A DNA stretch of 64,000 nucleotides, taken from the NCBI GenBank assembly GCA_032719365.1, contig CM064861.1, positions 80,286,863-80,350,862 on the forward strand, in the 5' to 3' direction. Positions 49,381 through 62,397 of the stretch are shown here, one piece after another. Every line of letters starts with the position of its first letter. Positions within the stretch are counted from its first letter, which is position 1. Below the pieces are notes generated by a model. The model was not told where the DNA came from. It searched no databases and saw only the letters and a program-made list of their open reading frames with translations. Source of the DNA: Prinsepia uniflora (Eukaryota > Streptophyta > Magnoliopsida > Rosales > Rosaceae). The translations under genes were made by a program, and so were the position numbers.

Positions 49381-52300
49381 TGTCAGGACCCACCCCGATT
49401 ATCACCCCAATAACCGAGGTGGACCCTGCTCCCGTCTGACAACCCAGCACGAAAGACCGAAATAACCTCACGAAAACCACAAAGTACATTGTCAGACGAA
49501 GGAGAATTTTAAAACATCCAAGAGTCAACCGTTATACATAGCATAGTACGAAACAAAACAAGCCCTACTGTAAGCTAAGCGCGCAACAGATGACTTTATG
49601 CCTCTATTTCTGCCTCAACGGTAGCCCCAACGCTCGCACCACGACCTGGAGGGTGTCAAAAACATTAAAAATGTGAGTGAACTAAAAATAAGGAGTTATA
49701 AAACCGTTTACGAAAATAAACCAGGATTACACCCTCTGTTTTGAAAACATGCATGCATAACCAAGTAATTTAAAATAACTGTAGTACGAAAGGAACCACA
49801 TGCAGAAATCACCAGAAAACAAAACCAAAGTTCAGGCACTCGGCCTCAAAGCCATAGAACCAAGTTATTCGGGTCACAACCCAAAACATTCGAAAACCAG
49901 TGAAAAACATCAATCATACACATTTACTGGATCTCAAGTGCGCCCGAGTCTTTAAACTCAAAACACAATGTGCAATAGCCAGGCCTTCCCGGGATATCAA
50001 CGAGTCTTTAAACTCAAAACACAATCACAGGCCTCGGGGGGTATCATTATCACCAAGTCTTTAAACTCAAATCCATACCGAGTCTTTAAACTCAAAACAC
50101 ATCAATCCAGGACCCTCCCCCCCGTAAATCAATCCGAGTCTTTAAACTCAAAACCAGATCCAGTGGGTTTTCCGAGTCTTTAAACTCAAAACCATTTCTC
50201 ACATATAAGAAAAACCATCAAAATCCGAAAACCATGGCCAAACCAGAAATCTTCGAAAACCGACATGTCATTTGATAAAAAAGGAACTTCCTCCCAAATT
50301 TCATTTCCAACCTCAAATCATTCCACAAATCTTAATTAAACAGAATGCGTATAAAGCATATTCATTCATCTGAAACCATACTCAAAAGCATCACAGAAAC
50401 CATTATTCTCGAAGTACGTGTAAATCCGATCAGTTATATAAAGCATAATTACGTAAAGCAGGATATAGAAACATAATTCATGAAATCATATATCGAAAGC
50501 ACAAAAACATGATCGAAACATAATTAAATAAGTAAAACAGTTATGCATTCTCGGTTAGAAAACAAACAGTCCACTCACAACTTTCTGCGTGCGTCAATCG
50601 CGTCCCGTGCGATCCTCAGCCGTCTCCGGTAATTCTCGACCTGTCCAGAGTCACCAAAACAAGTCACTAACACGTCAACGAAGCGTATCCTAAATTTCCC
50701 CAGTTTTCCCGAACTTCAAACGTACGTAAAACGAAACCCTAGACCTTCGATCCCGCCAACCTAACCCAAGACGACGTCCGATTGTCCCGAAACTTCTCCT
50801 AAAAGATTCTTTACAACGATTAGAGTGAAAACCATGTTGGAAGTTTCCCCAGAACAGTCCCCGCGCGCCCTCACGCGCCGCCCAAAGGGGCTGCGCGTGG
50901 GCCTCACGCGCATGCACTGTTCATCGTCTTCAACCTTCTGCTCAGCCGGTTCAAACCGGTCCAGGTGAACCGAACCGGCGTGACCGGTTTTCCCCTCAAA
51001 TCCAGTCCGTTTCCAACCCTTTTGATCCCACTAGTTTCGTCCCCTTCCTAGCAACCTATTCCACTACTAAACACATGACATCACGGCCTAACACTCCTCT
51101 CGCAAAGTCGAGCTTAAACCCAGAAAAATCCCAAATTCTGTTCCCGGCCACAGGTTGTTCTCCCAGTCACAAGTTAATTCCCTGAGGCCTGAGCTCACTC
51201 TCGACTTACTAAACCTATTAGGACCCACAGAACAGCTCGACTAAGCTCCTAGACCCACGACTCTTAGTTTGAAACAAAACTTAAAAACAGGGGAACCAGG
51301 GAACTCACATGTGTTCTAGTCTCCGCCGTGCTCGCCGCCGTGTTCCTCTGGGTTCACCGGAATATCCTCAGCCTTCTTAGCCTTTCCTCGAACTGAATTG
51401 GATCAAAAGATCGATTTTTGGTTGCACCACTAACCTCGACTCCTCTCTGTTTTTCTGAGTTCTACACACCTCACACACCCACTCGACTCTCCTGACTCCC
51501 AAAACACTCCCTTCACGCTCAGCTTCCTTCTGAACACCACCCCAACACCCAGACTCGATTGGTTTGATCAGCTGTCCTCTCAGCCTTGCACGGTGGCCCT
51601 CTATTTCACTGTGTTCCCCCCATTCCCAGCTGTTTCCTCTCCCAACCTTCACCCAGAAACACTCACCACTCTCTTAGTTAGTCTCTGAACACACCACAAA
51701 GATCACACACACGGCTCAGACTTGGGGGGCTAATCGAGTCTCTCACGGGTCAGTCTCTCTGTTTTCTCAAGCATGACTAACACAACCAATTTAATTTCAC
51801 CGTGTAAAGAACCAGAACCCACTAGACACAGTGCACGTGTCAAACTCATGTGGTCCCATTCTCAAAAATATCCAATTAGCACTGTACACTTGGCCTTATC
51901 TGATTGGCCCAATTCCCAAGGCACAAAAAGACCAAAATACCCCTAATGTCCAAATTACGATTCTACCCTTCTTCGTTCTAGACCCCTATCTCGCTCGTCC
52001 GACGTCCGATGAAAGCATGCCGCCTGTCGTTGAACTCAGGACGACGAGATCTACCTAACGGTCCTCGGTCTACGTGTAAAAACTCTGTCCTGTGAAAAGT
52101 CAACTTTTCCTCCTATTTTAACCAAATTACGGTAATACCCTCAACCTTCCGAACATCATAACTTCCTCCTCGGATGTCGGAATCGGGCGTGTCACTTGTC
52201 TACGGATTCGTGACGTCCCGAACTACGTCACGGTCACCAGTTAATATCCAATTGACCGCCCGAACTCAAAGTCAACATTTTGCCCAACCTAGGGGCAAAA

Positions 52301-52409
52301 TCGTCGTTCTACACTAACGGACCAAAAGTAACCAACTAACCACCCACTAACTCTGCTAATCCGGCACTAATCACTTCCTTAATCCTAACTCCCGGGACGG
52401 GTCGTTACA
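49381..52409 (-). mobile_element. Solo LTR (3.0 kb) in hydrolase intron, TSD CTATC
   Basis: From TGTCAGGACCCACCCC (49381) to GGGACGGGTCGTTACA (52409), with perfect CTATC duplications at 49376-49380 and 52410-52414. It holds the terminal stem arms GTCTGACAA/TTGTCAGAC (49434-49442, 49489-49497), intron-like segment 49646-50578, TTTAAA hairpin array 49946-50186 and GC-rich stem 50872-50899. It lies between the 'SDVYG' and 'FEAPNLR' exons. Confidence 0.93.
49946..50186 (-). repeat. Array of GAGTCTTTAAACTC hairpin units
   Basis: Six units of GAGTCTTTAAACTC with 15-60 bp spacing. All are the A-T variant of the stem. Confidence 0.88.
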
Positions 52410-52504
52410 CTATCTCTGCTATAGTTGTTTGCTTTGATACTCTCTATCATCACGCCACTTTTCAGTTTTTAATATTACATAATACATGTTGCTTTTTCGT
52501 GCAG

Positions 52505-52874
52505 GATTTGAAGCTCCAAACTTGAGGTATGACTTACTCCTATCTGTTTCCTATAGTTGGTTTATTTGTACTGCATACATTCCTAAGAAAAGTTTTCTGC
52601 ACCTTTTTTCTTATATCAACTCTATGCAAAGATACATTTGTTGATTAAATTTGATGACTTGGTAGTCACTTTGAGATCATCTACTTAAAGAGTACAGACA
52701 TTAAGGAAGAAAAAGTTTTTGTTTGGTCTCTCTATAAAAATATAAGTAACTTGGAAAATAGTTACATCATTGCTTTCAGATTGTCTATTAGATAGTATGA
52801 CCTTATATCATGCTCTGAAGATCCCTATAGATGCTAATCGACCTCTACCTATTTGGATTAAAGATTATGGAACG
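52505..52874 (+). pseudogene. Hydrolase exons 'FEAPNLR' and 'NRPLPIWIKDYGT'
   Basis: A 22-nt exon (52505-52526) follows a TGCAG acceptor and encodes G-FEAPNL-R; its phase joins the previous exon. At 52833-52874 ANRPLPIWIKDYGT is readable, ending at a GT donor (52875). Upstream of it the frame is broken around 'gatccctatag'. The intervening KLADKVAAAG-type exon was not found in 52527-52815. Confidence 0.78.
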
Positions 52875-53234
52875 GTTGGTCCCCTTATTTTAAGTAATAT
52901 CATATACTATATTTTTTGAATAATTTAAGTGCTTTTACAAATATTCATCTATGATTCTTGAGTTTACATATATTAATTTAGATACTTACAAGAAAACTTT
53001 TATTTTGGGCTGTTTGAATATGTGTATGGATTCAGCTTGGTAGTCTTAAAAAAAATTTGGCAAACCCATTGTTCTTTTCTGTTTTAAACTTGCTAGGTTG
53101 GTTCCACCTTTTTTTGACAATGGTTAAAAATGGGTCCCTAATATTGTGGTGTTCTAGAAGTTTCTATGCAATCCATATGTTTCCAGTATTCTTGAAATAT
53201 TTAGCTCATGGAGATCTTGTTTGTGTATTAATAG

Positions 53235-53972
53235 GACAAGGGGTTTGAAGATGCAAGACCAGTTATTAAAGCTTTGAAAACAAGAGGAATTTCTGCAATA
53301 GGGGCTGTGGGATTCTGCTGGGGAGGTGAGTTCAATTTTATGATGTATTTATTTGGATTTTATTGTTCAGTTGAACAAGATTTCTCATATTTAGACAATG
53401 TTTTAATTTTAGTTTGCATCTAGACAGTATTATAATATTTACTTACAACCCCGCAATTCTTTAGTTCAACTAATACATAATACATTGCTATGTTGACATT
53501 AAATTATGCGTGGTGTTCACTTCGCAGCCAAGATTGTAGTTGAACTTGGAAAGCACGAGTTGATCCAAGGTGATGTTCTGTGTCATCCTTCATTTGTCAT
53601 TGTGGATGATATCAAGGGTATGATTTTTGTACTTGAAATTCAGAAATACATATCTACTTAGTAATATTTTGTTATCAAAAGTAAGTACAGTCATTCGAGT
53701 GCTTCTATTCACAATGCATAATGTTTTTCCACACCTTTTGACTTTGCTTACCAACCAAGATGTTTTATTTCTGCACACCCTACAATCCCATGAATGTACC
53801 TAGTTCAAATATAAATTTTTTTCTTCAAAGAAAAATCAGTCTCAATCATCATTTAATGGAAATACATTCAGAGGTTAAGGTTCCGATTTCCATACTTGGA
53901 GCTGAGATCGATCGGATGTTTCCACCTGAAGTTGTGAAACAAGTTGAGGAGGTTTTGAATGCAAAGCCTGAG
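53235..53972 (+). pseudogene. Hydrolase exons with catalytic GFCWG and AEIDRM blocks
   Basis: Exon 53235-53325 encodes DKGFEDARPVIKALKTRG and the nucleophile-elbow GFCWG. Exon 53528-53617 encodes AKIVVELGKHELIQGDVLCH then PSFVIVDDIK. Exon 53872-53972 encodes EVKVPISILGAEIDRMFPPE then VVKQVEEVLNAKPE. Acceptors are AG and the first two donors are GTGAG and GTATG, with consistent phases. The last donor is GCACGA, so GC rather than GT. Confidence 0.88.
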
Positions 53973-54754
53973 GCACGAATATCCTTCATCCAACAATCTT
54001 TAGTCTGGTAGTACATTTATAGATTTTAATCATGGCGGTTCCATCAGTAGTTGAGATTGATTTTTAACTTTATCCTTGTTATTTTTTCTTACAATTATCA
54101 TTGCTTAGAATTATAGGCAGATGACACGACCCATCCCAATCCCCTTGGGATTAACGTTGGATGTGTCATGCTCCCGTCTGACACGAAGTTTCAGACAAGG
54201 GATAATACGTACCTCAGCCCATACGAAGCTCCCAGAGCGCGCCAGGATCGGTGGAGGAGTGCAATGTCTCGGTCTCTGCTACAGCTCACATCTGTGATTA
54301 ACCTGAAGGGCATTAAAACCATTCAGAACTATGAGTAGACGAAAATCAATAAATTCATACAAACGCATTTCATACAGATAAATTATGCCCTTCACTAAAA
54401 AGTATGCATGCATCGTAAAATCAGTAATTAAAGCATTTACTCGATAAATCATTAGAGTCTTAGCCCAAAAACCGTAACTCAAAACCAAGTGTGGGAACTC
54501 AGCCCAAAACTGTAGAATACCAAAATCCGTAAATCCAAAACCAAGTGGGTCACTGCCCAAATCCATAACCACAAATCCACAATGACCAAAATACCAATTC
54601 ATGATTCCAATAATCCATATTTACCACATAACCATCCTCGGCATCCCAGATGCCTAGCGGCCTAGATGCTTGACGTCCCAGACGTCATATCTCACGGTAA
54701 TAAGCAACGCGTGCTACCTAGGGTCTCTTCGGGTCAATATCTCTGACATCCTAA

Positions 54755-56506
54755 CAAGGATGAAAATATCGATATCGACGGATATATCGCTAGTTAAATT
54801 TACGGATATCTCGCCCCAAATATCGATATCGTTTACGATCAATAAAAATGACGGAAATTCGGTCTAAAAATTGGAAATTTGGAATGAAACTATGGGAAAA
54901 ACTTAAGTAACCAATGATGGTTATATAGAATTAATAAAAACTATAAAATGATTTTGATATAATAAATATATGATGAATAATAGGATACAATAGAGTTCTG
55001 CCGATAACTAATAATATAAAATTTTAAATATAAACATAAATTGAAGTGAATTACTATAATTGAATGTTAATATAGTTAAAACATAAAAATAAGCATAATA
55101 ATGAAGTTTACATTTACATAATAATTTAGAAAATCGAGAATTTTTATTTACATAATAATTTAGAAAATTGGATATTAATTAGTGAAAATTGGACGTAAAA
55201 CAAATTCTTATTAATCGTATGCTCATCTGATATTTTTCTAAAATCCATTAATATTCAAATATGTTTCTTCAATTCAACATAATTTACTTGAATTGAATTC
55301 AACATAATTTGTTTCAATTCAACATAATTTGCTTCAAATTAACCATCTCTACTCTACGAATCATTCCATTCAATATAATTTGCTTCAAAAATTCATTAAT
55401 ATTTAAATTAACCTTATATTTATATTCCCAATTTTTTTATATCAAATACTAATTTAAATATAAAATATATTATATTATATTTTCAGAAATGTACCCATAT
55501 GTTATCCAATTAACTTCAAAGTTGTACTATTAAACTAAAAAAAAAATATTATTTCATGTTGGACGGACGGCCGGTCGAAAATTCCGATATATCGAGCGAT
55601 ATATCAGCAAAAGAAACAATAGTCTTGATCAACACCTCATTTCCCGCTGCTAATAGTAATTTTGATAACTGACAATATAATACTTTAAACATAAAAAAAT
55701 AATAATACTTTAAACATAAATAAAAATATAAACATAATAGATTTCATAATATAGAACTAAATTGGGAGTTAAACTTCGATTTTTTCATGTTTTTCGAGAA
55801 GTTTGAAGGAAATATTCTAAAAAACGAAATTCAAAGTGAAAAGACTGAATTTATAAAAAAAAAATATTAGAAAATAAATTATATCTAAAGAAAATAAAAA
55901 TAATATTATTTTTAATTGAATTATAAATGTTTAATTATATTTAATTATAATTTATTTTTCCAAAACCATAATTGAATGTGGGTTGGACACTTGGACCCAA
56001 ATACCTTTGTTGGATTTTAATGAGAAAAACGTATCTCAAAAAGTATTTATTGTTTTGTGCACCATAATTAAATCATTTCTCTCTCTCCCTTTCTCTTTTC
56101 CCCCTCTCTCCTCTTCCCGAAGGCCTTCATCTTCTTTCTCTTTCTCTGCAAGTCTGCAACCAAGCAAAATCCAGTTGAATCCAGGGATGAAAATTCAAGT
56201 ACTTAACCTCATTTTTCACACAAATCATTCCCCACTTCGAGATGAACAAGATGAAGAAAGCCCAGCCCTCCTTTGCCAGCCTCGACGCCGGAGTCGGACG
56301 GATTCGAAATTTGAAGGTACGACGGCACTCGAAATATTGATGAAATCGGTAGTTATCGGTGAATATCGCCGATATTCTCTGATATTTGACCGAAATTACC
56401 GATTTTAGGGGAAGATTTTTCTTCACCCCCGCCTTACCTACCGGTAGTCGGAAAAACCGGTATATCGTCTGATATATCGGCGATATTACCGATTTTTTCA
56501 TCCCTG
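54755..56506. mobile_element. Non-autonomous hAT-like transposon
   Basis: Termini CAAGGATGAAAATATCG and, inverted, CAGGGATGAAAAAATCG form imperfect terminal inverted repeats of the hAT type. The flanking 8-mers CATCCTAA (54747-54754) and CATCCCAG (56507-56514) match at 6 of 8 positions, as for an old 8-bp duplication. Both ends are packed with GATATATCG/CGATATCG subterminal repeats. The interior is very AT-rich. An ORF of 141 codons (55983-56408) with a serine- and phenylalanine-rich start shows no transposase motif, and its distal part runs into the end repeats. It inserted into the older solo LTR. Confidence 0.75.
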
Positions 56507-56713
56507 CATCCCAGGTGTCTGACGTCTCAGACGTCTAATCATAGTATTCCTGCTCCTGAGTCACTATACGGTCCGGTAGCTCCGTATAATGACCCCTCGT
56601 AGGCCACTGTGACTTCCCCAATGTCCCAGACACCTGAAGGAGACCATCACATATCCTCATATCAAGATGGTATATGGAAAACAGTTTTACAAAGACATTT
56701 CAAAATATCTCAA

Positions 56714-56963
56714 TAGGCCCTGCCCGAAATCCCCATAAAATATCACAAATTCATTTAGGGTCCTCGACCTGAAATCACGTTTATGAAACATAGGGTCCCA
56801 GATCCGAAATCACATTTATAAAACTCACTTGGGCCTCATGCCCGATTTTGTAAACCACTGGGCCCCCAGCCCGATCACATAATTCAAAAGGGTCTCAGCC
56901 CAACTTAGTAAACCAATTGGGCCCCTGACCCGATTACATAATTCAAATGGGTCTCATGCCCGA
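56714..56963 (-). repeat. Array of GGGYCTCNNGCCC hairpin units
   Basis: Units include GGGCCTCATGCCC, GGGCCCCCAGCCC and GGGCCCCTGACCC, spaced about 30 bp, in the part of the composite LTR after the hAT insertion. Confidence 0.75.
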
Positions 56964-57234
56964 GTTCATCTTCCAAAACCATAACCATGCCATAGAACCA
57001 TTATTAAACTCACAATCACATAGCAATAGCATAAACTCGTAAACCTCGAAATACGTGTAAATACGAAATTACCTTGAAATACGTGCAATCATGTAAACCA
57101 CCAGTGCCACAATCATCATCATCATAGAAATCACGTATGTAAAACATATAAAATAGTTATGCATGCATCACAATTTAAAAAATGAATTCCACTCACAGAT
57201 TGTCCTACGATGCCGTCTCTATAGGCGTGCCATA

Positions 57235-60200
57235 TGTAACAACCCGTCCCGAGAGCCGGGATAAGTAGAGTGGTTAAGGTGGGATTAGCGAGGCTAATCG
57301 GTGGTTAGTTGGTTCCGAAAGGTCATTAGTGTAGAATGACGATTTTGCCCCTGGTTCGGGCAAAAACGTTGACTTTTAGTTCGGGTGGTCGGATGAACTT
57401 TGACAAGTGACCAGGACGTAGTTTAGGACGTCACGAATCCCTAGGCAGGTGGCACGTCCGATTCCGACATCCGAGGAGGAAGTTATGATGTTCGGAAGGT
57501 TAGGGGCCTAACCGTAAAAGGGAGAATAGTTGACTTTTTGTAGACTCGAGTTTTGGTACGTTGACCTAGGATGGTTAGATAGTTCTGGTCGTCCTGAGTT
57601 CGATGACAGGCGGCACGTATTCATCGGACTTACGAGGTGTGAGATATGGGTCTAGGAAATTAGTGGCAAAACTGTAAATATAAGTTAAAAGGAAGGGTAT
57701 TTTGGTCTTTGTGGCACATTGGGATTTGTGCACAGAGGAAAGGAATGGACGGCTGGGATTGGGCCATGTGGGAGTGTGTGGAGTGGATTGTGACATGTGG
57801 CATGTGTGTAGAGGATTCTGGTGGAATCCTGTGCATTCACGGCCCAATTAATTGGGGTGCACCCGTGCTATGCATTCTTGTTCTTCGACACACAGAGAGA
57901 AACAGAGGGAGGAAATTGAGAGAATTGGAAGGGTGATCGTGGCTAGTGAGGAGTCCTGGTGAGTGAGTGAGGGACGGGAGAGTGAGAGGGAGCTGGTGAG
58001 GTGGTTGAGAGGTGCAGCGGGTGTGTGTGTGTGAGGTGTGAGCGACGGGAACCAGGGAGGAACTCTGGGAGAAAAACAGAGAAGACTGAGGGCTTGTGGT
58101 GGTGCGGTGGTCGTGTACGGTGCAACTAAGATCGCGGTGGTGTCGTGAGGGCTATGTGGAGTCGACCAGCCCGAGAGGAGCTCACGGCGGCAACAGGAGG
58201 CCGGTAATTTCCTCGTCCCCATTTCGATACTCTGTTTTCCCGTTGAGGTTCAACGTGAAAGTCGTGAGGTTGGGCTTAGAGTCGAGAGGAATGGAGGTCA
58301 GGGTGAGGTTCAGGAGGGTCCTAGGCGTCGACTAGGAGGGTCGTCGTGACGGGGGTGTACACGGCGGAGCTCAGACGACGGTAGGCCCTCTGGTGCTCTG
58401 TTTTGCCGTGCTGTTCAAACGGCTAGTCGTGATGTTTGGGCAAGAATCGACGGTCAAGGTGAGTCGGGTTAGGCTTAGAAGGGTCCTAGGAAGAGGTTGG
58501 TGTAGCCACCATGAAGGGGGAAGTCGTGGGTGGCCGGGAAGGAAAACAGGGGTTTTTGGGTTGTCTGGTTCGAGCTTTAGTCGACGGGCTAGGGACAGTG
58601 TCGAGGTTAGAGGTGTGGGGGAATCGATAGGGTTGGTCTGGACTATGCTGTTGGTGAAGAAAGGGAGAGAAACCGTGCAGGCACAGCGGTGAACCGCTGA
58701 CGCCGGTCTGAGTTGCAGGTGACTGTGGCGAACCGGGTTTGCTCGAGGAAGGAGGTGGTACTGTAGCAGCGCGTGAGGGCCACGCGCAGCCACTTTGGGC
58801 GGCGCGTGGGGGCGCGTGCGGCGGCGATGGGGAAAACGGTCAACATGGTTTTTGGTCTAGGAGTTTTGGTGAGTTCAATGGAGTTGGTTACGAGTCAATC
58901 GGAAGTCGTTTGAGCTTAGTTCCGCGAGGGTGGAAGTTTAGGGTCCCGGGTTATTACGTTTAGGATTCGGGGAATTTTGAGGGAATTTAGGTGAACTTTC
59001 GTGAACGTGTTAGTGACGTACTTTGATGATTGTGAACAGGATCGGGATTTCCCGAGGAAGCCGAGGAACGTGCGGGACGTTCGGGACGCGAGTAGGGCTC
59101 ACTACTGTGAGTGGACCCCTTCTTTCAACTTGAGCATGCATAACTGTTTTCTATAATTGTTTTATGATTTTGATTATGATTCTATGTTTATTGAATATGT
59201 TTTGGTTGGTTTTACATTGTTGCACGTTTTTCGAGAAAATACGGTATTTGACACGTTTTACGAGAAATGTCGATTTCTGAGTAAAATGCCAGGGTTTTGG
59301 GATTTTTAAAGGATAACTAGTTTGATTGCTTACAAAGGGATTTTGAAACATGATTTGGTAATTAAATGAATCGGAAGTTAAAGTTGAAAAGTGATTTTCC
59401 GGATTTGGGTTCGGAATGACGGTTCTGGATGCCGGAAGGGTATCAGACCAGTGATTTCGGATTCGAGTTTGGATATGGATTGGTAAACGGTTTTCAAATG
59501 GTTTTGGGATTGGATTTGCTGGATCTGGATATTGGGTTTAAAGATCCGGATATATGTGACGGGGGACCGGCCGGATTGGGTTTAAAGACCCGGATTGAGT
59601 TTAAAGACTCGGGAGTTTAAAGACTCGGATATATTGATTTCCCCCGTAGGCCTTTGAGTTTAAAGACTCGAGAGTTTAAAGACTCGGATATGATTAAGGC
59701 CTGGATTGAGTTTAAAGACTCGGGAGTTCAAAGACTCGGATAGGTTCAGCAGGTTTTATCAGAAAATGATGATTTCATGTTCATGATTCATGATACGGTT
59801 TGAGAATTCACATGCTCTGGTTTTTCTAACTGTTTATAGTGGTTCTGTTTCTTATGATGTTTTATGAGACTTGATTTATAACTGTGTTAATAACTGTTGG
59901 TTATGCATGTGGTTTTCAAAACGGAGGGCTAAACTCAGTTTTCTGATATCGATTTTAGAACTTTTCTTTTATTATGGTCCACTCACATCTTCTGTTTTAA
60001 CTTGCCCTCCAGGTTGTGGAGCTAGTGCGGGGTCTTGACGTCGAGGCAGTGTCCGAGGCATAGAAGTGACGTGAGGGATCCCGGAATAGTTTAAAGTCTT
60101 CCGTGTGCGTGTAATTTATCGGTTTTATTTTCCTTGTCTTTTCGTACTATGCTCTGTAAATGCTACCTTCGGGACATTGTGTTTATTACTCCTGCGTCTG

Positions 60201-60300
60201 ACTGGGTTTGAGTGCGTTTTACTTGAGTGTTGTGTCGGGGAGTCAGACGGGAGCGGGATTTACCTCGGGTTTCGGGGTGAAACCGGGGTGGGTCCTGACA
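57235..60300 (+). mobile_element. Solo LTR (3.1 kb) nested in older LTR, TSD CCATA
   Basis: From TGTAACAACCCGTCCC (57235) to GGGTGGGTCCTGACA (60300), with perfect CCATA duplications at 57230-57234 and 60301-60305. It has the GC-rich stem (58780-58809), intron-like segment (59107-60012), TTTAAA hairpin array (59534-59740) and terminal arms GTCTGAC/GTCAGAC (60196-60202, 60242-60248). It is the close sister of 1439-4358. Confidence 0.93.
59534..59740 (+). repeat. Array of GRGTTTAAAGACYC hairpin units
   Basis: Eight units, two of the GGGT/ACCC type (the first with GATCC) and six of the GAGT/ACTC type, in the same order as in 3604-3811. Confidence 0.88.
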
Positions 60301-61974
60301 CCATAAGCCCTCCTGGACCACACCACTATCACCGGGACTTCCAAACCTATCCAAATCATACTAGAGGGTTACTAACCACCTGTTTAACCTCTCATTAAAG
60401 CCCCGTAATTTTCCCGAATTTTTAACTATTTTTAAACTCGATCCTAATTCTTCGGACACCCCGAAATATGTCGAAACGATATCCGATCGACTCAAAACCA
60501 GTCCCAAAATGTTCGTTACATCGAATAGATTAAAATTCATGTTGAACAAATTTCCCAAAAGTGCCCCACGCGTCCCCACGCACCGCCGAAAGTTGTTGTG
60601 CGTGAAGCCCACGCGCGGGAGTACTGTTCATCGTCTTCCTCAGTTAAACCGGTTCAGACCGGTCCGGTCAAACCTGAACCGGTGTCCTCGGTTTTCCTCC
60701 ATTCTCAGTCCATTTTTAGTCCTTTTAAGTCCTATAGATTCGTCCTACTAATCCTAATCGATTCACATAAGCAAAACACGAAATTGAGGTCAGTAATCTA
60801 CCTCCCAAACGAATGATCAAGGTCCAAGTTTTCCATCGTCCATTCCCTGTGATTTCGACCACCTCTAGCCGTGATTCCAAGCCCAAACATTTCCTATCAA
60901 CCTCTAAAACATTAACCAATCGTTAATATCAGTTAACAATCACCAAAAACCAACTTACCATTTTTGAACTTCAAGCTTACCGCATCGAGCATGCCGACCA
61001 CCATCCACGGCGAGTCACCGTCCCAAGCTAGAACAACTCCTAGCAACCTCCTGAACATCATATAAGCAACCAAATCGATCATCCAACTCCCTAAACCAAA
61101 CTCACGATTTTGACCCGAAATAGGGCTCACGGTTTTCTGGTTCCAACCACCACCGCCGTCCACGACGGTCAACGTCGTTGACACCATTATCCTTGCCTGC
61201 CCTCACACTCCAACTTTCATTCACATAGTATTAGCATTAGGTGAGGTTTAGAGGGTCTATGGGTGATGGGTTCACGGTTTTGGAGTGGAATTCACAGAGA
61301 AGGGGATGTTTGCACGATTAAGAAGAAGATGGTGATCAGATGAGATGATCGAACGGTGAGGATGAGGTGATAAGAGAGATGAACAGCTGAGATTAAAAGA
61401 GGAATAATAATATAATAATTGACCAATGGGACAAGATCCTCAATTTAAGGAGAGTGTCCAATGGGATGAGTGACACTTGTCACTCATCCAAGGGTCCCAC
61501 CAAAATATCTGCCAAATTGGATTAAAATAATATTTAATACGAATTCCGAGACGTAAATCCCAGATTTCGCTCTTGTGACCATAACTTCTCCGTTCGACGT
61601 CCGATTTCGATGTGCCGTCTGTCTACGGACTCGTGACGTCCTGATGTACGTCACTGTCATCGGTCCTCTTATGTTTGACTCCCCGAGCCAAAAGTCAACA
61701 TTTTGCCCAACTCAAGGGAAAAACGGTCATTTCGCATCGTCCATCCCATTTCTCTCAACTAATCCCCTATTAGTCATTCTAAACCATAGTTAATTATCGT
61801 TACACAGAGCTTGACTTTACAAAAATAAATTGTAAGGGAAGTTTTCCTAGAGATTATATACTATGTTACTATTAATCTCTAATGCGAGTTCAATTCAAAA
61901 ATATATACTTTGCTACAAAAATGACTCTATTTGGGACCATATACCATTTTTGATGAACTTTGAAAACACTCTGA

Positions 61975-62243
61975 GCTCGTTTGGTAGGCAGAAATGGGTT
62001 GGATAACTCATTAGATTCTCTATATCTTGAAGGTAAAAAATGAATATTTTTTCATGTTTAAAGGATTAGATGGGGTAGACATAGATGCAATCCAATCCCC
62101 TCAAAATAGTACGACTAGAACAGGTAAGTTTCCATTTATGTCCAATCCTATCTAACTTTTTTACAATAGAATCCCTCATATTCATAATACATTGAATTGG
62201 ATGACTTGACGAATCTAATTCAATCCTACTCATCAAACATGGC
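61975..62243. mobile_element. Possible MITE
   Basis: GCTCGTTTGGTAGGC at the left and CATCAAACATGGC at the right are imperfect inverted ends, about 270 bp apart. The interior has complementary 'attagattct'/'gaatctaatt' segments. 'Cgtttggtaggc' ends are common in plant hAT-type MITEs. No clear target duplication was found. It lies in the intron before the last hydrolase exon. Confidence 0.45.
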
Positions 62244-62397
62244 TTATAACTCTTTTCTTATTTCAAGATTGCGTTGGGGTTTAGGTGAGCTAAGTTCAAG
62301 TCCTTCTTGAAGAAAGTAGAGATGTTCCATTCTGCATAGATGTACTGATAAAAATTCTAATTTGCTGAAATAAACTGTTGGTTTTATGGAACTTCAG

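Larger units (their letters stand above)
54122..61804 (-). mobile_element. Composite solo LTR in hydrolase intron
   Basis: Begins TGACACGACCCATCCC (54122) and ends AATTATCGTTACA (61804). Removing the nested hAT and solo LTR leaves about 2.9 kb, a normal solo-LTR length. CAGA flanks both sides (54118-54121, 61805-61808); a full 5-bp duplication is not preserved. It has the stem GTCTGACAC/GTTTCAGAC with one mismatch (54176-54193), the CCCTTCAG boundary at 54303 and the donor motif at 57191-57196. It lies between the last two hydrolase exons. Confidence 0.8.

Noticed and set aside
58371..58793. 140-codon minus-strand ORF
   Set aside because: Lies antisense in a solo LTR with no protein-family motif.
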